A stretch of DNA of 64,000 nt from Kurthia populi (GCF_042686175.1 NZ_JBHUOR010000141.1:1-64000), one strand, 5' to 3'; counted from the first letter of the stretch, positions 8,881-18,101 are shown. Numbers and translations: made by a program. The notes: generated from the letters alone by a model not told the origin.

Positions 8881-9861
8881 TTATTTCATTTCAATAACAA
8901 TATTTTGCGTTGGACGACTTGAAGCAGGAACTAATAGTTTTACTTCTTTGTTGTTAATAAATACTTTCCCTGCTGAAGCAGCACCTAAACGAATTCGAAT
9001 TGATTCTTGGTCTTTTGCATTATATTCTAACTTTTGACCACTTGAATACATTTTACCTGTTACAAGATTTGCACCTGAAGCAGTTGTAATACCAACCCAG
9101 TTTTCGCCAGTCATTTCAACACGAACTTTGAAGTTTTTCGTATTAGATAATGTGTATTTCGTTGTTGCACCATCGCCAGCATCTGTACCTTTTGATAACT
9201 TACCAGCTTTTTTCTTTTCTTTCGCTGCTTTTTCTTTAGCAGCTTTCTCTTTCGCCGCTTTTTTCTTAGCAGCAGCTTCTTTTTTCGCTGCTTTTTCTTC
9301 CGCTTCTTGATCTTTTACTTCTTGTTCTTTCGTTGTATCTACTTTAGTTTCTGTAGATGTAGCTGCTTTTTGTTCTTGCTTCACGTCATCTGTTACATCA
9401 TTATTTTTAGATTGATGATTCGCTAAGAACCAAATCACTGCAATCACAACAATGACAACGACAGCCACCGCAATTTTCGGCATTAAATCGGTCATTTTAC
9501 GTTGTGGCTTAGCTGTTTGCTTAATTTTCGCTGCAGGTTGTGCTGTACGTTGATTCGTACCACCTTTTGGTTGCTGAATCGCAGTTGATACTGTTCCAGC
9601 CGCCTCTGCTGCTTTATTCGCAGGAATTTCAGATTTATATGTTTCTAAAATTTCATTGGCATCTAATCCGACTGCCTCTGCGTATTGTTTAATAAATGCA
9701 CGTACATAAAATGCACCGGGCATTACGCTAAAATTGCCTTCCTCGATGGCAGACAAATAGCGTTTTTGGATTTTTGTGATTTCTTGTAAATCTTCCAAAC
9801 TATACCCTTTGGCCATTCTCGCTTCTTTTAAGCGAGTACCTAGTTCTGCCAAGTTAAACAC
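8881..9861 (-). CDS. rodZ: RodZ-like helix-turn-helix membrane protein (YmfM)
   Basis: The 326-residue protein has an N-terminal HTH of the RodZ type (about 5-70: LGTRLKEARMAKGYSLEDLQEITKIQKRYLSAIEEG). One transmembrane segment (about 130-147) follows, then a Lys/Ala/Glu-rich low-complexity linker (about 165-225) and a C-terminal DUF4115 beta domain. RodZ links the MreB cytoskeleton to cell-wall elongation and rod shape. The start is GTG at 9861 with AGGTAGGTG at the site, seven bases after the ymfK stop, implying co-translation. The repeated KEKAAKEKAAKEKAAKEK linker is the least conserved part. Confidence 0.9.
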   Translation of the reverse strand: MFNLAELGTRLKEARMAKGYSLEDLQEITKIQKRYLSAIEEGNFSVMPGAFYVRAFIKQYAEAVGLDANEILETYKSEIPANKAAEAAGTVSTAIQQPKGGTNQRTAQPAAKIKQTAKPQRKMTDLMPKIAVAVVVIVVIAVIWFLANHQSKNNDVTDDVKQEQKAATSTETKVDTTKEQEVKDQEAEEKAAKKEAAAKKKAAKEKAAKEKAAKEKKKAGKLSKGTDAGDGATTKYTLSNTKNFKVRVEMTGENWVGITTASGANLVTGKMYSSGQKLEYNAKDQESIRIRLGAASAGKVFINNKEVKLLVPASSRPTQNIVIEMK

Positions 9862-9868
9862 CTACCTG

Positions 9869-10678
9869 TTAAAAGTTAAAGTCTCCAAAACCGCCGAAAC
9901 CACCTGATTCGTTGAAGAAATCATTTTGTTGCTCATGCTTTTCAAGAATCTGATATGTAATTTCTTCCTCTGGATGATGTCTCAATTCGATTATATAATC
10001 GAAATCTTCTAGCGTGTATTCCGAATGTTGAACGAAAATATCAGGATGCTCCACTACTTTAATGGATGGTTGTTGCATCATTTCTCGCACTAATTGTTGA
10101 TGTCGTTCGTCTGGCGAACGGCGCGTCACTGCTCCGTCAATAATAAATACATTATTACCACCATATTCATCACCATGTAGCTTCTGACGCACCGTCTGTT
10201 TAATCATTGTAGACGATAAAAAGAGCCATTTTTTGTTCGCACAAACACTGGCTGCTACAATAGATTCCGTTTTTCCAACACGAGGCATACCACGTACCCC
10301 AATTAATTTATGTCCTTCTTTTTTAAATAGTTCGGCCATAAAATCCACTAAAATCCCTAGTTCATCGCGTACAAAACGAAATGTCTTCGTTTCGTCGCCC
10401 TCCCGTTGAATGTAACGACCATGACGAATTGCTAACCGATCTCGCGTTGTTGGTTTTCTAAATTTTGTCACACGAATCATTTCCATCGTAGAGACAATAT
10501 TTCGAAATCGTTCAATTTGCTCAGCCTTTTCAGCGCGAATCAACATACCGCGACGCACTAAATCGACACCATTAATTGTAACAATATTGACACGCAGCAT
10601 ACCTAATAGCGACGCAATATCTCCTAATAAACCCGGACGATTTACCTGTATCTCATATTCAAAATACCATTCGTTCAT
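9869..10678 (-). CDS. ymfK: DUF3388 protein YmfK
   Basis: This 269-residue protein closely resembles B. subtilis YmfK. Its N-terminal part looks like an ACT-type domain (YEIQVNRPGLLGDIASLLGML... VTINGVDLVRRGMLIR). A central segment holds a P-loop-like GMPRVGKTE near 140-148. No biochemical function is established. The ATG at 10678 is preferred; the ATG at 10696 overlaps the AAGGGAG ribosome binding site. It is the first gene of a ymfK-rodZ-pgsA group. The ymfJ gene (DUF3243) that B. subtilis has upstream is missing here. Confidence 0.88.
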   Translation of the reverse strand: MNEWYFEYEIQVNRPGLLGDIASLLGMLRVNIVTINGVDLVRRGMLIRAEKAEQIERFRNIVSTMEMIRVTKFRKPTTRDRLAIRHGRYIQREGDETKTFRFVRDELGILVDFMAELFKKEGHKLIGVRGMPRVGKTESIVAASVCANKKWLFLSSTMIKQTVRQKLHGDEYGGNNVFIIDGAVTRRSPDERHQQLVREMMQQPSIKVVEHPDIFVQHSEYTLEDFDYIIELRHHPEEEITYQILEKHEQQNDFFNESGGFGGFGDFNF

Positions 10679-10725
10679 ACAAGGTTCTCCCTTCATATAT
10701 AACGATTAAAACATTTCTATGTTTC

Positions 10726-10754
10726 ATAATAGCGGATTTTGTAACAGATTAAAA
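10726..10754 (-). promoter_or_regulatory. Possible promoter of ymfK-rodZ-pgsA
   Basis: TATTAT (10726-10731) with a 17-nt spacer and a weak -35, TTTTAA (10749-10754), sits about 50 nt before ymfK. Confidence 0.45.
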
Positions 10755-10850
10755 GAAAAAAAGGAAAACTACGACAAAACGATGACATTCCTTTCATTTT
10801 CAAAATCTATTTCATACTTTTTTTATGTACATTGCCAAATACTTGTTGAA

Positions 10851-10895
10851 TGAAAAAAAGCTGAAATCGTCACCTTGTACGTTTCCAGCTTTTTT
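10851..10895 (-). terminator. Terminator after ymfI
   Basis: A ten-base stem (10854-10863 with 10886-10895), extended inward by a few more pairs, is followed by T-rich sequence on the minus strand, directly after the ymfI stop. Confidence 0.8.
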
Positions 10896-10897
10896 CA

Positions 10898-11620
10898 TTA
10901 AATATACCAGCCACCATTAACACGCATGATTTGTCCGGTCATATAATCTGCTTTTCCAGATAATAAAAATGATACAAAATGTGCCACTTCTTGTGGTTGG
11001 CCTGCTCGTGCCATCGGAATTTCCGATACAACATCCGCAAGCTCTTGCTCGGTTAAATGCCCATTCATCGATGTTTGAATCATCCCCGGTGACACAGCAT
11101 TTACTTTCATACCATTAAAAGCGACTTCCTGTGCATAGGCTTTTACAAAACTATGCACCGCACCCTTAACCGCTGAATACATCACTTCGCCAGCGCCACC
11201 CGCTTCGCCCCAAATTGAGCCAATCATGGCGATGTAGCTCGATTCATGACGACGCATTTTAGGTGCTAGTTCTCGAATAATTTCTACAGGCGATTGCACA
11301 TGCACCATCCAAAGCGACTGCATATCACTCGCAGTTGTGTCATCAATCAATTTATATAAGGCTTGTCCACTCGCTACAACAATCGCTTCGATATCAAAGA
11401 TAGACTGTGCAAGCTTTTCTGCAGCTCCTGGTATACTGAGCTCCGCTTGAATCATCATAAATTCTTGCTCAGGATAAAGCGCCATTAATTCCTCTGTTAA
11501 TGCAGTCACGGGGTGGCGATTGTATTGTAAGTATAAGCTAAAACCATCCTTTGCAAGCTCACGAGCCGTCGCCGAACCAATTGCCCCAGAAGCACCTAAC
11601 ACTAAACAAAAGCGTTTCAT
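10898..11620 (-). CDS. ymfI: Short-chain dehydrogenase/reductase (YmfI, FabG-like)
   Basis: The 240-residue protein is an SDR. It has the glycine-rich nucleotide motif GASGAIGSA near 8-16, catalytic Ser and the Tyr/Lys pair in MYSAVKGAVHSFVKAYAQE, and a C-terminal SGKADYMTGQIMRVNGGW. It resembles 3-oxoacyl-ACP reductases, but the substrate is unknown. Its ATG overlaps the ymfH stop (TAATG), so it is translationally coupled to the M16 peptidase pair, as in B. subtilis ymfF-ymfH-ymfI. The usual SDR NNAG motif is replaced by IVVASGQALYK, so enzyme activity should not be assumed. Confidence 0.88.
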   Translation of the reverse strand: MKRFCLVLGASGAIGSATARELAKDGFSLYLQYNRHPVTALTEELMALYPEQEFMMIQAELSIPGAAEKLAQSIFDIEAIVVASGQALYKLIDDTTASDMQSLWMVHVQSPVEIIRELAPKMRRHESSYIAMIGSIWGEAGGAGEVMYSAVKGAVHSFVKAYAQEVAFNGMKVNAVSPGMIQTSMNGHLTEQELADVVSEIPMARAGQPQEVAHFVSFLLSGKADYMTGQIMRVNGGWYI

Positions 11621-12924
11621 TAAGCTTGCGCCTCTTTTGTTAATGGATTAATCGTAAAGACAGATTGTTGGCTTTCACCTGTGATCGATGTTAATGCTTG
11701 CTCGACATCCGCTATCGTTAACTCCTCAATAACTGGGACAATATCAAATAGGTTCATATCATTGAATTTATAACGTGTAAATTGGTTCGCAATAAACTCA
11801 ATTGAGTTTAACGCACGTAAATTAAAGCCAATTTTACGACGTTTCACACGGTCTAAATCTTCTTGTGTAAATGGTAGTTGTACTGATGCATCCTCCATAA
11901 CTTGTTTCATTGCTGTAATCAATTCAGTCGGATAAGCAGTATCTGAACCTACCATCGCAAAACCGAAACCTTCTTCTAATGAGAAGTCATATGAATACGA
12001 TTCATCAATCCAACCTTGTTGGTACACTTCTTCATAAAATGTTGAAGAGCGACCATATAATAAATCAAGCGCTAACTGGATAGCTAATTCATGCTTCATC
12101 ATTTCCGCACCCTGCAAGCTCACTTCACGCGCTTTAAATGATACATACGCTTTCGGTTTTAATACGTCCATTTCTAATGTACGTTCTTTTACCGCTACAT
12201 CCGATGCTTCCTCTACATGAATGCGATTGATTGGTTGTGGCGCTGCAAATGTTTTCGTCTGTTGATTATTACGAATCGTTTGCATCATTTCCTCTGGATC
12301 CACATTTCCAATCGCAAATAATAGCATATTTGATGGATGGTAGAATGTGTTGTAGCACGTATATAAATGCTCTGCTGTAATGCCATCAATCGATTCAACA
12401 GTACCCGCAATATCAATTTTCACAGGATGCTCGTGGTAAAGATTTTCGATTGAGCCAAAATAAACGCGCCAATCTGGTTGGTCATCGTACATTTGGATTT
12501 CTTGTCCAATGATGCCTTTTTCTTTATTAACCGTTTGCTCTGTGAAATAAGGCTGTTGCACGAAATCTAATAATGTATTCGTGCTTTCCTTAATATGGTC
12601 CGTTGCTGAGAATAAATACGCTGTACGTGTAAATGACGTAAAGGCATTTGCTGAAGCCCCGTACTCACTAAATTTTTGGAAAATATCGCCCTCTTCTTTT
12701 TCAAACATTTTATGCTCTAAGAAATGCGCGATACCATCTGGTACAGTCACTGCCTCTTCCTCACCTAATGGCACGAATGAACGGTCAATTGAACCATATT
12801 TTGTTGTAAAGGTAACGAATGTTTTCGAGAAGCCTTTTTTCGGTAAAATATAGACATCTAAACCATTCGGTAATTTTTCATAATGTAATGTTTCTTCTAA
12901 TTGATCAAAGTGGATTTTTTCCAT
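11620..12924 (-). CDS. ymfH: M16 family zinc peptidase (YmfH)
   Basis: The 434-residue protein has the inverted zinc motif HxxEH as HFLEH at 67-71, with a downstream acidic region expected to give the third ligand. This makes it the likely catalytic subunit of a YmfF/YmfH heterodimer; M16B peptidases of this kind cleave peptides inside a closed chamber. The ATG at 12924 was chosen: GGGAGGATG lies just upstream and the codon overlaps the ymfF stop (TAATG). A longer frame from 13017 adds 31 cysteine- and arginine-rich residues that are only a shadow of ymfF. The substrate is unknown. Confidence 0.92.
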   Translation of the reverse strand: MEKIHFDQLEETLHYEKLPNGLDVYILPKKGFSKTFVTFTTKYGSIDRSFVPLGEEEAVTVPDGIAHFLEHKMFEKEEGDIFQKFSEYGASANAFTSFTRTAYLFSATDHIKESTNTLLDFVQQPYFTEQTVNKEKGIIGQEIQMYDDQPDWRVYFGSIENLYHEHPVKIDIAGTVESIDGITAEHLYTCYNTFYHPSNMLLFAIGNVDPEEMMQTIRNNQQTKTFAAPQPINRIHVEEASDVAVKERTLEMDVLKPKAYVSFKAREVSLQGAEMMKHELAIQLALDLLYGRSSTFYEEVYQQGWIDESYSYDFSLEEGFGFAMVGSDTAYPTELITAMKQVMEDASVQLPFTQEDLDRVKRRKIGFNLRALNSIEFIANQFTRYKFNDMNLFDIVPVIEELTIADVEQALTSITGESQQSVFTINPLTKEAQA

Positions 12925-14189
12925 TACTGTGCATCCTCCCCGCTTAAGAAGTAAACAGTTTCTTTTTTCAATTGTGCTGCCATTGCTACAACATCTTCTT
13001 TCGACACTGCATCCCATTTCGCACTCATATTTTCAACTGTAAATTCTTCTGGTAATTCACGATATTGATTGTAAAGCTCGATTTGGCCACGAGCTGAATC
13101 TAATGCTTCTTTTAATTGATTTTTCAGCATTGCCTTTGTTTGCATAATTTCTAAATCCGAAATATCACCTTGACGGATTGCTTCTAATTGTTCATCGATT
13201 AAACGACGCGCTTTTTCTTCATTTTCTGCTTCAATTCCTGACATCACGTACATTAAACCGTACTGTGCTGAGTATGAGCTTGAGCAGTAGTAAGCAAGAC
13301 TTTCTTTTTCACGCACATTCATAAATAATTTCGCGTGTGGGTAACCACCAAAAATCCCGTTAAAGATTTGCATTTTCGGGAAATCAGGGCTTGTAAACTG
13401 CACCGGCGTTGAATAACCGATATGTAGTTTCCCTTGGCGTGTATCAAATGTTTCTTTTGTGTAGTCCGCTGTTGCGTGTGATTCTGGTAATGCAGGTGCC
13501 ACTTTTGGTTTACGTGCACTAAATGGGAATACTTCTTTAAGCGATTGAATCATTTGTTGTTCGTCAATGTCACCAATAACAAAAATATCAATTTCATCTT
13601 CATTTAGCATCGCTTCGTATGCTTCTTTTAAACTCGCTGGTGTAACAGCTTGAACCGTTTCAACCGTACCATTTACTGATGTTGATACTGGATGATTTGG
13701 ACGTAAGATTTCTTGCAGACGTTTTTGTGCATAACGTGATTTATCGTCAAATATAGATTGAATACGTTCAACAACCATTTCACGTTCACGTTCGACAATC
13801 GTTTGTTGGAAAAGTCCTTGTTCATCAAGATTTGGTTCAAACAGCACCGTATGCATTAATGATAATACTTCATTTAATACATCGCCTGTTTTTAAATAAT
13901 GGTCATTTACTGTTTCAACATTTAATAAAACGATTTGCTCATTTCCTTGTTTTGTCGTATCTAAGTAAAGCACCGTACCATATAAATCATCTAATTTCAT
14001 GCGCATCGCTGCCGCTGATTGGAATTTCGCATTACTATGTTGTAATACATTTGTCAGCACTGTACGATTTGCCGCTTCTTCTGTATTTAATGGTCGCTTT
14101 AATTTAATTGAAAAATTAACTGTTTTAAATTGCTCTGATTTACGCGTGAAAATTGTAACACCTTCCGCGATTTCCGTTCTGTTAAACAT
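12924..14189 (-). CDS. ymfF: M16 family peptidase-like protein without zinc site (YmfF)
   Basis: The 421-residue protein has the M16 fold but no HxxEH: the matching position (about 45-53) reads VLTNVLQHSNAKF. It is therefore likely the non-catalytic partner of YmfH, as in the alpha/beta pairs of other M16B peptidases. The start is ATG at 14189 with GGAGGGG immediately upstream; a longer frame from 14261 begins inside the promoter region. It is the first gene of the ymfF-ymfH-ymfI operon, with stop/start overlaps (TAATG) at both junctions. Confidence 0.9.
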   Translation of the reverse strand: MFNRTEIAEGVTIFTRKSEQFKTVNFSIKLKRPLNTEEAANRTVLTNVLQHSNAKFQSAAAMRMKLDDLYGTVLYLDTTKQGNEQIVLLNVETVNDHYLKTGDVLNEVLSLMHTVLFEPNLDEQGLFQQTIVEREREMVVERIQSIFDDKSRYAQKRLQEILRPNHPVSTSVNGTVETVQAVTPASLKEAYEAMLNEDEIDIFVIGDIDEQQMIQSLKEVFPFSARKPKVAPALPESHATADYTKETFDTRQGKLHIGYSTPVQFTSPDFPKMQIFNGIFGGYPHAKLFMNVREKESLAYYCSSSYSAQYGLMYVMSGIEAENEEKARRLIDEQLEAIRQGDISDLEIMQTKAMLKNQLKEALDSARGQIELYNQYRELPEEFTVENMSAKWDAVSKEDVVAMAAQLKKETVYFLSGEDAQ

Positions 14190-14218
14190 GTGACCCCTCC
14201 TAATTCTCCTGGGTAAAA

Positions 14219-14270
14219 CACCATTAGTACCACTATATATGAGTTTTCTTTGCTTTGGCAACTAATGGTG
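14219..14270. repeat. Perfect 10-bp inverted repeat around the ymfF promoter
   Basis: CACCATTAGT (14219-14228) and ACTAATGGTG (14261-14270) are perfect inverted copies 32 nt apart. The -10 lies between them and the -35 touches the right arm. Confidence 0.7.
14232..14261 (-). promoter_or_regulatory. Promoter of ymfF-ymfH-ymfI
   Basis: TTGCCA (14256-14261), 18 nt and TATAGT (14232-14237) lie about 43 nt upstream of the ymfF start. Confidence 0.7.
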
Positions 14271-14282
14271 GCTAAAAACAAT

Positions 14283-14320
14283 AAAAAACGAAGCACAACG
14301 CAAAAACACTGTGCTTCGTT
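14283..14320 (-). terminator. Terminator after nupQ
   Basis: An 11-bp perfect stem (14287-14297 with 14310-14320) is followed by TTTTTTAT on the minus strand, 22 nt after the nupQ stop. Confidence 0.9.
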
Positions 14321-14342
14321 CTTTATTTTATGCGAAAAACCA

Positions 14343-15302
14343 CTAACGTTTTCCTTTAATATAAGGCTTACCAGACGCCTTTGGTGCATTGGCTTTCCCA
14401 ATGAATCCTGCAAGCGCTAGAATCGTTAAGACATACGGTAAAATCAATAAGATTACTTCCGGAATATCTTTTACGTACGGAATCGAAGCACCCGCGATAC
14501 TTAATGACTGCGCTAAACCGAAGAATAACGCCGCACCTAATGCACCTAGTGGATGCCACTTACCAAAGATCATCGCCGCAATGGCCATGAAACCTTGTCC
14601 TGAAATCGTTAATGCACTGAAGTTACCAGCGATAGCCTGTGCATAGATTGCGCCACCAATACCACCTAGTGCACCTGAAATCATTACCGCGATATAACGC
14701 ATTTTCGTTACATTGACACCCATTGTATCTGCGGCAACAGGATGTTCCCCTACTGCACGTAGACGTAAACCAAATGGCGTTTTATAAATAACGAACCATG
14801 CAAGAAATGCAACAGCAATTGCTAACACAGATGTCATGTGTAAATCATGGAAGAACATACGGCCAATAACAGGAATATCGCCTAATACCGGCACATCATA
14901 ACGTCCAAAACGCTCTGAAATCGAATCCGTTTGTCCCTTATCATAAATCATTTTCACAGAGAATACAGCAAGCGCTAACCCTAACATGTTAAGCGCTACC
15001 CCAGTTACGGTTTGATCCGCTCGGAATGAAATCGCTGCAACAGCTAATAATAGTGAGAAGATGGCACCGACTACCATGGCAACTACTAAGCCTAACCAAG
15101 GGGCCCATCCTGCTAGTTTATCTGCAAATGTTAAGTTGAAAATAATACTAATGAAGGCACCGATAATCATAATACCTTCAAGCCCGATATTAACAACACC
15201 TGAACGCTCCGTGAATACACCACCGATAGCTGTCATAATAAGCGGGGCCGCATAGAAAATGGCAGAAGGGATGATGAAGTATAACACATCTAAAAAGCTC
15301 AT
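14343..15302 (-). CDS. nupQ: Nucleoside ABC transporter permease NupQ
   Basis: This 319-residue polytopic membrane protein of the BPD_transp_2 (LivHM-type) permease family has the same length as B. subtilis NupQ (YufQ), part of the guanosine importer NupNOPQ. N-terminal MTAIGGVFTERSGVVNIGLEGIMIIGA is typical of this permease subfamily. It follows nupP by a single base (TAA-C-ATG), so the two are co-translated. It is the last gene of the transporter operon and is followed by a strong terminator. Guanosine as substrate is transferred from B. subtilis and not proven here. Confidence 0.9.
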   Translation of the reverse strand: MSFLDVLYFIIPSAIFYAAPLIMTAIGGVFTERSGVVNIGLEGIMIIGAFISIIFNLTFADKLAGWAPWLGLVVAMVVGAIFSLLLAVAAISFRADQTVTGVALNMLGLALAVFSVKMIYDKGQTDSISERFGRYDVPVLGDIPVIGRMFFHDLHMTSVLAIAVAFLAWFVIYKTPFGLRLRAVGEHPVAADTMGVNVTKMRYIAVMISGALGGIGGAIYAQAIAGNFSALTISGQGFMAIAAMIFGKWHPLGALGAALFFGLAQSLSIAGASIPYVKDIPEVILLILPYVLTILALAGFIGKANAPKASGKPYIKGKR

Positions 15303-15303
15303 G

Positions 15304-16371
15304 TTATTTTCCCTCCTTTATTTTCTGAGTATCTTTATTTTTCTTGCCGAATTTTTCAAGACCTAATCGAATAAGGTAACCTGATGCGACGAAGAAGATG
15401 ATTAATGCGATAACAATCGATACGATTTCTGTTGGAATGCCTGCTTCATTTGGCATATTCAAACCACCATTTTTCAGTGCACCGAATAAAATGGCACCTA
15501 ATAGCACACCAAACGGTTGGTTAGCGCCTAATAATGCAACGGCGATACCATCAAAACCAATACCTGTTGCAGCGGTCATTTTCATCATGTTGCCGAATGT
15601 ACCAAGTGCTTCCATCGCACCACCAACACCCGCAAACATACCTGAGATGACCATTGCTAAAATAATATTACGACTAACATTCATCCCTGCATACTCAGAG
15701 GCATTCTTGTTGAAACCAACTGATTTCAACTCATAACCTAATGTTGTTTTTTCTAATAAAATCCACATAATAATAACAGCTAAAATTGCGACAACAAAGC
15801 CCCAGTGTAAACGAGAGAATTGTGTCATTGATGATAGCCATTCAGATGCAAGTGACGCAGATGGATAAATTTTATCCGTTTTCTCGCCGCCATCGCTAAT
15901 TGCTGAAATGGCTGCGTTAGCTGTATGAAGGGCAATATAGTTCATCATAATTGTTACGATAACTTCATGCACTTGTAATTTTGCTTTTAATAATCCTGGA
16001 ATAAAGGCCCAAATACCACCCGCTACTGCAGCCGCTAAAATTGCGACAACAGCATGTAAGCCTGTTGGCATTTCGAAGGCTTGACCAACATACGCTGCTG
16101 CAAGCCATCCCATAATTAATTGGCCTTCAACACCGATATTAAACATCCCTGTACGGAATGCAAAAGCGACCGCTAAACCAGAAAAAACATACGGTGTAAT
16201 CGTACGAACGGTTTCACCTATATTATAAGTGTCACCAAATATCCCATTCCAAAGCGCTGAATACCCTGCTACTGGATTAAATCCTGAAACAAGCATCACA
16301 ATCGCGCCGACAATTAATCCTAAAATAACTGAAACAACTGGCACGAGAATATTGACCATACGTTGTGACAT
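15304..16371 (-). CDS. nupP: Nucleoside ABC transporter permease NupP
   Basis: This 355-residue permease has about eight to ten hydrophobic helices and the family stretch VAFAFRTGMFNIGVEGQLIMGWLAAA. It pairs with NupQ to form the membrane channel. Its ATG overlaps the nupO stop (TAATG), implying translational coupling. The Lys-rich C-terminus (KFGKKNKDTQKIKEGK) is cytosolic. Assignment rests on family resemblance and on synteny within a lipoprotein-ATPase-permease-permease operon. Confidence 0.9.
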   Translation of the reverse strand: MSQRMVNILVPVVSVILGLIVGAIVMLVSGFNPVAGYSALWNGIFGDTYNIGETVRTITPYVFSGLAVAFAFRTGMFNIGVEGQLIMGWLAAAYVGQAFEMPTGLHAVVAILAAAVAGGIWAFIPGLLKAKLQVHEVIVTIMMNYIALHTANAAISAISDGGEKTDKIYPSASLASEWLSSMTQFSRLHWGFVVAILAVIIMWILLEKTTLGYELKSVGFNKNASEYAGMNVSRNIILAMVISGMFAGVGGAMEALGTFGNMMKMTAATGIGFDGIAVALLGANQPFGVLLGAILFGALKNGGLNMPNEAGIPTEIVSIVIALIIFFVASGYLIRLGLEKFGKKNKDTQKIKEGK

Positions 16372-17912
16372 TATTCTCCACCTACCTTATCTAATGATGG
16401 TTTTTTCACTGTTTGACCAGCCATTAATAAACCAAGCTGTTGTTCTGTTGTTTCTTGTGGTTTTACCGTATCAATAATATGTCCGTCATGAATAACTGCA
16501 ATTGTATCCGATACGTTCATAACCTCGTCTAATTCAAACGAAATCAGTAATACGGCTTTTCCTTTATCACGTTGCTCGATTAGACGGCGGTGAATAAATT
16601 CGATTGCCCCTACATCCAACCCACGTGTTGGTAATGCCGCAATCAATAACTCTGGGTCACGATCGATTTCACGACCAATAATTGCTTTTTGTTGGTTACC
16701 ACCTGATAATGCACGTGCCTCAGTTGATGCACTTGGTGTACGCACATCAAATTCTTGAATGATTTTTTCTGCTAATTTATCGATTTTTTTATAATCGATA
16801 ATACCACCTTTAGAAATAGGCGATTGATAATAGGTTTGAAGTGCAATATTATGTCCAATTGGGAAATCCAATACCAGACCATGCTTATGACGGTCTTGTG
16901 GAATATGCCCCACGCCAGATTCTGTAATCTTACGTGGCTTCAATCCTGTAAGTTCTTGACCTTTTAAGAGTACCTTACCTGAAGATATCTTTCGAAGACC
17001 GGTGATTGCTTCGATTAGCTCGGATTGTCCATTACCATCAATACCAGCAATCCCCACAATCTCTCCAGCTCGGACGGTCAAACTTAAATCTTTCACGCGA
17101 TCGACGCCTCGATTGTCTTTCACATTTAAACCTGTCACTTCTAAAATCGTTTCTTTCGGCGTAGCAGCCGTTTTTTCTGTTTTAAATACTACTTGACGAC
17201 CTACCATCATCTCAGCTAGTTCATCTGGATTTGTCTGTGCAGTTGTCACAGTACCAATCCCTTGCCCTTTACGAATAATTGTTACACGATCTGAAACTTC
17301 CATAATTTCTTTTAGCTTATGCGTAATTAAGATAATCGACTTACCTTCTGAAATTAAGCGCTTCATAATTTGAATTAATTCCGTAATTTCTTGCGGTGTT
17401 AACGAAGCGGTTGGTTCATCGAAAATCAAAATATCTGCACCACGGTAAAGCGTTTTTAGAATTTCCACACGTTGCTGCATACCTACTGAAATATCTTCAA
17501 TTTTTGCATAGGCATCAACATTCAAACCATATTGTTCTGACAGTTGCTGCACTTTTTTAGCAGCTTTTTTAATATTTACTGTGCCGAGCGCTGTTGGCTC
17601 ATTTCCCAAAATAATATTTTCCGTCACCGTGAAGTTTTCAACTAACATAAAGTGTTGGTGAACCATGCCGATACCTAAATCATTCGCTTTGTTTGGATCT
17701 GAAATCTTCACTTCTTCTCCACGAACTTTAATCGTACCTGCTTCTGGTTGATATAAACCAAACAGAACATTCATCAACGTCGATTTTCCTGCACCATTTT
17801 CTCCTAATAATGCATGAATTTCTCCTTTTGCTAATTGAAGGGTGATATTATCATTTGCTACAAAATCCCCAAATTGCTTACGGATATTAAGCATTTCGAT
17901 CACATATTCCAA
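16371..17912 (-). CDS. nupO: Nucleoside ABC transporter ATPase NupO
   Basis: This 513-residue protein carries two ABC cassettes in tandem, as in sugar- and nucleoside-type importers. The first has Walker A GENGAGKS near 36-43, signature ISVGMQQR and Walker B ILIFDEPTA. The second has a degenerate P-loop (GIDGNGQSEL), signature ALSGGNQQK and LLIAALPTRGLDVG. The start is most likely TTG at 17912 (MEYVIEMLNIRK), eight bases after AAGGAG; a GTG three codons upstream would abut the binding site. The B. subtilis protein begins equivalently (MDYVIEMLNIRK). Confidence 0.92.
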   Translation of the reverse strand: MEYVIEMLNIRKQFGDFVANDNITLQLAKGEIHALLGENGAGKSTLMNVLFGLYQPEAGTIKVRGEEVKISDPNKANDLGIGMVHQHFMLVENFTVTENIILGNEPTALGTVNIKKAAKKVQQLSEQYGLNVDAYAKIEDISVGMQQRVEILKTLYRGADILIFDEPTASLTPQEITELIQIMKRLISEGKSIILITHKLKEIMEVSDRVTIIRKGQGIGTVTTAQTNPDELAEMMVGRQVVFKTEKTAATPKETILEVTGLNVKDNRGVDRVKDLSLTVRAGEIVGIAGIDGNGQSELIEAITGLRKISSGKVLLKGQELTGLKPRKITESGVGHIPQDRHKHGLVLDFPIGHNIALQTYYQSPISKGGIIDYKKIDKLAEKIIQEFDVRTPSASTEARALSGGNQQKAIIGREIDRDPELLIAALPTRGLDVGAIEFIHRRLIEQRDKGKAVLLISFELDEVMNVSDTIAVIHDGHIIDTVKPQETTEQQLGLLMAGQTVKKPSLDKVGGE

Positions 17913-17980
17913 TGTGCTCACTCCTTCAAAATTCTCTTAAAAATAGTTTGTAATGGATTTATAAGGTTAATTAAATTAAC

Positions 17981-18017
17981 ACATGTAAAAATTCGAAATG
18001 TTCAAATTTTTACATGT
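17981..18017. repeat. AT-rich 13-bp inverted repeat between nupN and nupO
   Basis: ACATGTAAAAATT (17981-17993) and AATTTTTACATGT (18005-18017) form a perfect inverted repeat between the nupN terminator and the nupO start. It may be an RNA hairpin that protects or tunes the downstream message, or a protein site. Confidence 0.6.
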
Positions 18018-18039
18018 AATAAATTAAAAATTTATTACA

Positions 18040-18072
18040 AAATAAACATGAGGGCAGACATTTGCCCTCATG
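18040..18072 (-). terminator. Terminator/attenuator after nupN
   Basis: A ten-bp perfect stem (18047-18056 with 18063-18072) followed by TTTATTTTGT lies about 30 nt past the nupN stop. Such a site between the binding protein and the ATPase would give more lipoprotein than permease. Confidence 0.75.
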
Positions 18073-18101
18073 AAATACCGGACATAATCGCGGCAATACT
18101 A

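Noticed and set aside
9128..9310. Plus-strand frame rich in Phe/Ala opposite rodZ
   Set aside because: It is the complement of the Lys/Ala low-complexity linker of RodZ and has no start signals.
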